This document shows positions 6,286 through 7,820 of a stretch of DNA of 7,820 nucleotides, piece after piece; position 1 is the first letter of the stretch; each line of letters opens with the position of its first letter. The DNA comes from Campylobacteraceae bacterium (lineage in GTDB: Bacteria; Campylobacterota; Campylobacteria; Campylobacterales; Sulfurovaceae): the NCBI GenBank assembly GCA_027056615.1, contig JALUKJ010000340.1, positions 1-7,820 on the forward strand, in the 5' to 3' direction. The position numbers and the translations under genes are program-made. Under the pieces are notes generated by a model, which saw only the letters and a program-made list of their open reading frames with translations, did no database searches and was not told the origin of the DNA.

Positions 6286-6303
6286 TCTGACAAAGGTTAA
6301 AAG

Positions 6304-6840
6304 ATGTTTATTGGTTTTAAAAAAAAAATTATTCAATTTTTATTGTTATTGGTTATTGTCTCTTTAGTTAGTGGATGTGGGTATAGACCATCATCTTATT
6401 TTGCTAAAAAAGTACTTGGAGATAGAATATATACTAAAGTAGATGTCTCTTTTGCCACACCAGAGAACTCTGTATTAACAAAAGATGCACTCAATAAAGC
6501 ACTAAGAACTCGTCTAAAAACTATTGTTACACGTAAAGAGGATGCAGACTCAATGCTAAAAGTAGTATATGAAAGTACTACTTTTATACCTCTTCAATAT
6601 AATAAAAATGGATATGCTACTGAGTATCAGGTTAATCTTAAGTTAAAATTTACTTTTGAAAAAGATGGTAAAGTAGAGACAAAAAGAACAATAGGACGTT
6701 ATGAATTTCCTATTTTTCCTACAGCAATTATTGCTTATGATGTAAAGTTAAAAGCGATTGAACAGAGTTCGGTGAAAGCCCTAGACCAATTTTTTGCCTA
6801 TCTAGCAGCGAAAGGTTATTTTGTTGACAAACAAAAATAG
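6304..6840 (+). CDS. lptE: LptE-like LPS-assembly outer-membrane lipoprotein
   Basis: This 178-residue lipoprotein has a positively charged N-terminus, a hydrophobic stretch (about 9-22) and a lipobox LVSGC with acylated cysteine C25. The mature region begins GYRPSS, as in LptE/RlpB proteins, and is an alpha/beta domain. It includes a segment (about 60-95) rich in Lys/Arg and aliphatic residues (LRTRLKTIVTRKEDADSMLKVV), as expected for the family. LptE plugs the LptD barrel and helps insert lipopolysaccharide into the outer membrane. Position supports the call: it is followed directly by folC, a neighbourhood that I recall from Campylobacter, where the gene order is leuS-lptE-folC. Here leuS is absent and the gene has its own promoter. 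LptE sequences diverge strongly, so this name rests partly on context. Confidence 0.7.
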   Translation: MFIGFKKKIIQFLLLLVIVSLVSGCGYRPSSYFAKKVLGDRIYTKVDVSFATPENSVLTKDALNKALRTRLKTIVTRKEDADSMLKVVYESTTFIPLQYNKNGYATEYQVNLKLKFTFEKDGKVETKRTIGRYEFPIFPTAIIAYDVKLKAIEQSSVKALDQFFAYLAAKGYFVDKQK

Positions 6841-7820
6841 TTTTAAATTTTTTATAGAAGATAAACCTCTATATTATAAAGATATAGACCATAAACGCGT
6901 TCATAAGGCTTATGCACTTTTAAAGCCATATATTAGACAACCACTAACCATACATATAGTAGGAACTAATGGAAAAGGAAGTACAGGTCGTATTATGGCA
7001 ACACTTATACATCTTTCAGGAAAAAGAGTAGGGCATTTTTCCTCTCCTCACATTTTAAAATTCAATGAACGTATTTGGATAGATGGAGAAGATATTCAAG
7101 ATGAAAAACTAGAGGTAGCTCACCAAAAACTATATACAATTTTAGGTCAAGAGATGAGCAATGCCTTAAGCTATTTTGAATATACAACTCTTTTAGCCAT
7201 GGTTTCAATGGAAGATTTAGATGTAATGATATTAGAAGCTGGGTTAGGTGGTGAGTTTGATGCGACAAATGTCTGTTCTAAAGCTCTCTCTGTTATTACC
7301 CCTATAGGGATTGACCATCAAGATTTTTTAGGTGAGAGCATAGAAGAGATTGCCACAACTAAAATGAACTCAATTTATAATGATTTTGTATTATCTTTGC
7401 AAAATGAACAAGAAGTTTATGAAATTGCAGAGCAAGTTGTTAAAAAGAAGTGTGTTAATTGTTATGATGTTCAAAATTTTGAGAATGAGTACCCAAAAGA
7501 GTATCAAGATATTAAAACCCTTTTAGAGAACTTAGGTTGGGCTTCTTATCTTTTTGAAAATAGTTTAACAGCACTTTTATCATTAGAGAAATTGAACTTA
7601 CCTTATGCAATTGAACATCTAAAAGATATTAAACTCTTTGGTCGATTCTATAAAATTTTACCAAATGTCACAATAGATGTAGGACATAACCTCTTAGCTA
7701 CTAAAGCAATTACAAAAGTATTAAAAAAAGAGCATAAAGAGCAAATGGTATTGGTCTATAATGCTTTAAATGATAAAGATTATGCTAATATTCTCAAAAT
7801 ATTTAAGCCTTATATTAAAC
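6824..7820 (+). CDS. folC: Bifunctional folylpolyglutamate/dihydrofolate synthase FolC (3' end cut by window)
   Basis: The reading frame is open to the right edge: 332 codons are visible from the TTG start at 6824, and the C-terminal part is missing. FolC attaches glutamate to folates and, in many bacteria, also makes dihydrofolate from dihydropteroate, using ATP in the cytoplasm. Visible signatures are the P-loop IVGTNGKGSTG, the FSSPHILKFNERIWIDGEDI block, EAGLGGEFDATN, ITPIGIDHQDFLG, the lysine-containing IATTKM segment, and LFGRF followed by IDVGHNLLAT. The last is the usual DGAHNP motif with changes (VGHNL). No ATG lies upstream. TTG at 6824 (or TTG at 6821) follows AAAGG (6811-6815) at a normal spacing, inside the end of the lptE gene with a 17-base overlap. 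This suggests coupled translation. Confidence 0.93.
   Translation, partial: MTNKNSFKFFIEDKPLYYKDIDHKRVHKAYALLKPYIRQPLTIHIVGTNGKGSTGRIMATLIHLSGKRVGHFSSPHILKFNERIWIDGEDIQDEKLEVAHQKLYTILGQEMSNALSYFEYTTLLAMVSMEDLDVMILEAGLGGEFDATNVCSKALSVITPIGIDHQDFLGESIEEIATTKMNSIYNDFVLSLQNEQEVYEIAEQVVKKKCVNCYDVQNFENEYPKEYQDIKTLLENLGWASYLFENSLTALLSLEKLNLPYAIEHLKDIKLFGRFYKILPNVTIDVGHNLLATKAITKVLKKEHKEQMVLVYNALNDKDYANILKIFKPYIK

Noticed and set aside
7062..7268. Minus-strand open frame of 68 codons opposite folC
   Set aside because: FolC signature motifs occupy the same bases on the plus strand and no promoter or ribosome site supports the minus frame.
1..7820. CRISPR array, insertion sequence or prophage
   Set aside because: No evenly spaced direct repeats, transposase, integrase or terminal inverted repeats are visible; gene content looks chromosomal.

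Overview
The window is A+T-rich DNA with short intergenic gaps and protein sequences typical of Campylobacterota (Epsilonproteobacteria), most like a Sulfurimonas/Sulfurovum/Arcobacter-type respiratory bacterium. The pointers are a low-G+C codon style, promoters that are mainly a TATAAT box in A/T-rich DNA without a clear -35, an lptE-folC pair like the one I recall from Campylobacter, and a periplasmic multihaem cytochrome c. The genus is an inference. No mobile element, CRISPR array, rRNA or tRNA was seen.

Left part (1-2525, plus strand): a 10-bp perfect inverted repeat lies in the leader region. It is followed by a small single-domain rhodanese closed by a strong 14-bp hairpin terminator, an eight-CXXCH membrane-anchored c-type cytochrome, and an unrecognised single-pass membrane protein with a very acidic repetitive tail. 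These three look like separate or loosely linked transcription units.

Middle part (2522-5525, minus strand): a three-gene operon reads leftwards from a TATAAT promoter at 5549-5554. In order it encodes an exported HlyD/RND-adaptor-like protein, a short cytoplasmic molybdopterin oxidoreductase coupled to it by an ATGA overlap, and a YqaA/DedA-type membrane protein starting with GTG two bases after the previous stop. The operon meets the acidic protein gene tail to tail, and the two stop codons share the palindrome TTAA.

Right part (5656-7820): a periplasmic TlpA-like thioredoxin (minus) and an LptE-like lipoprotein gene (plus) diverge from a 150-bp A/T-rich region with a good -10 box on each strand. 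The lptE-like gene runs directly into folC (TTG start, 17-bp overlap), which continues past the right edge.

Functionally this is a mix of housekeeping (LPS export, folate) and accessory redox and envelope functions (rhodanese, octahaem cytochrome, molybdoenzyme, thiol oxidoreductase, adaptor protein). The least explained parts are the octahaem cytochrome, the acidic repeat protein, and the coupling of an envelope adaptor to a cytoplasmic molybdoenzyme.
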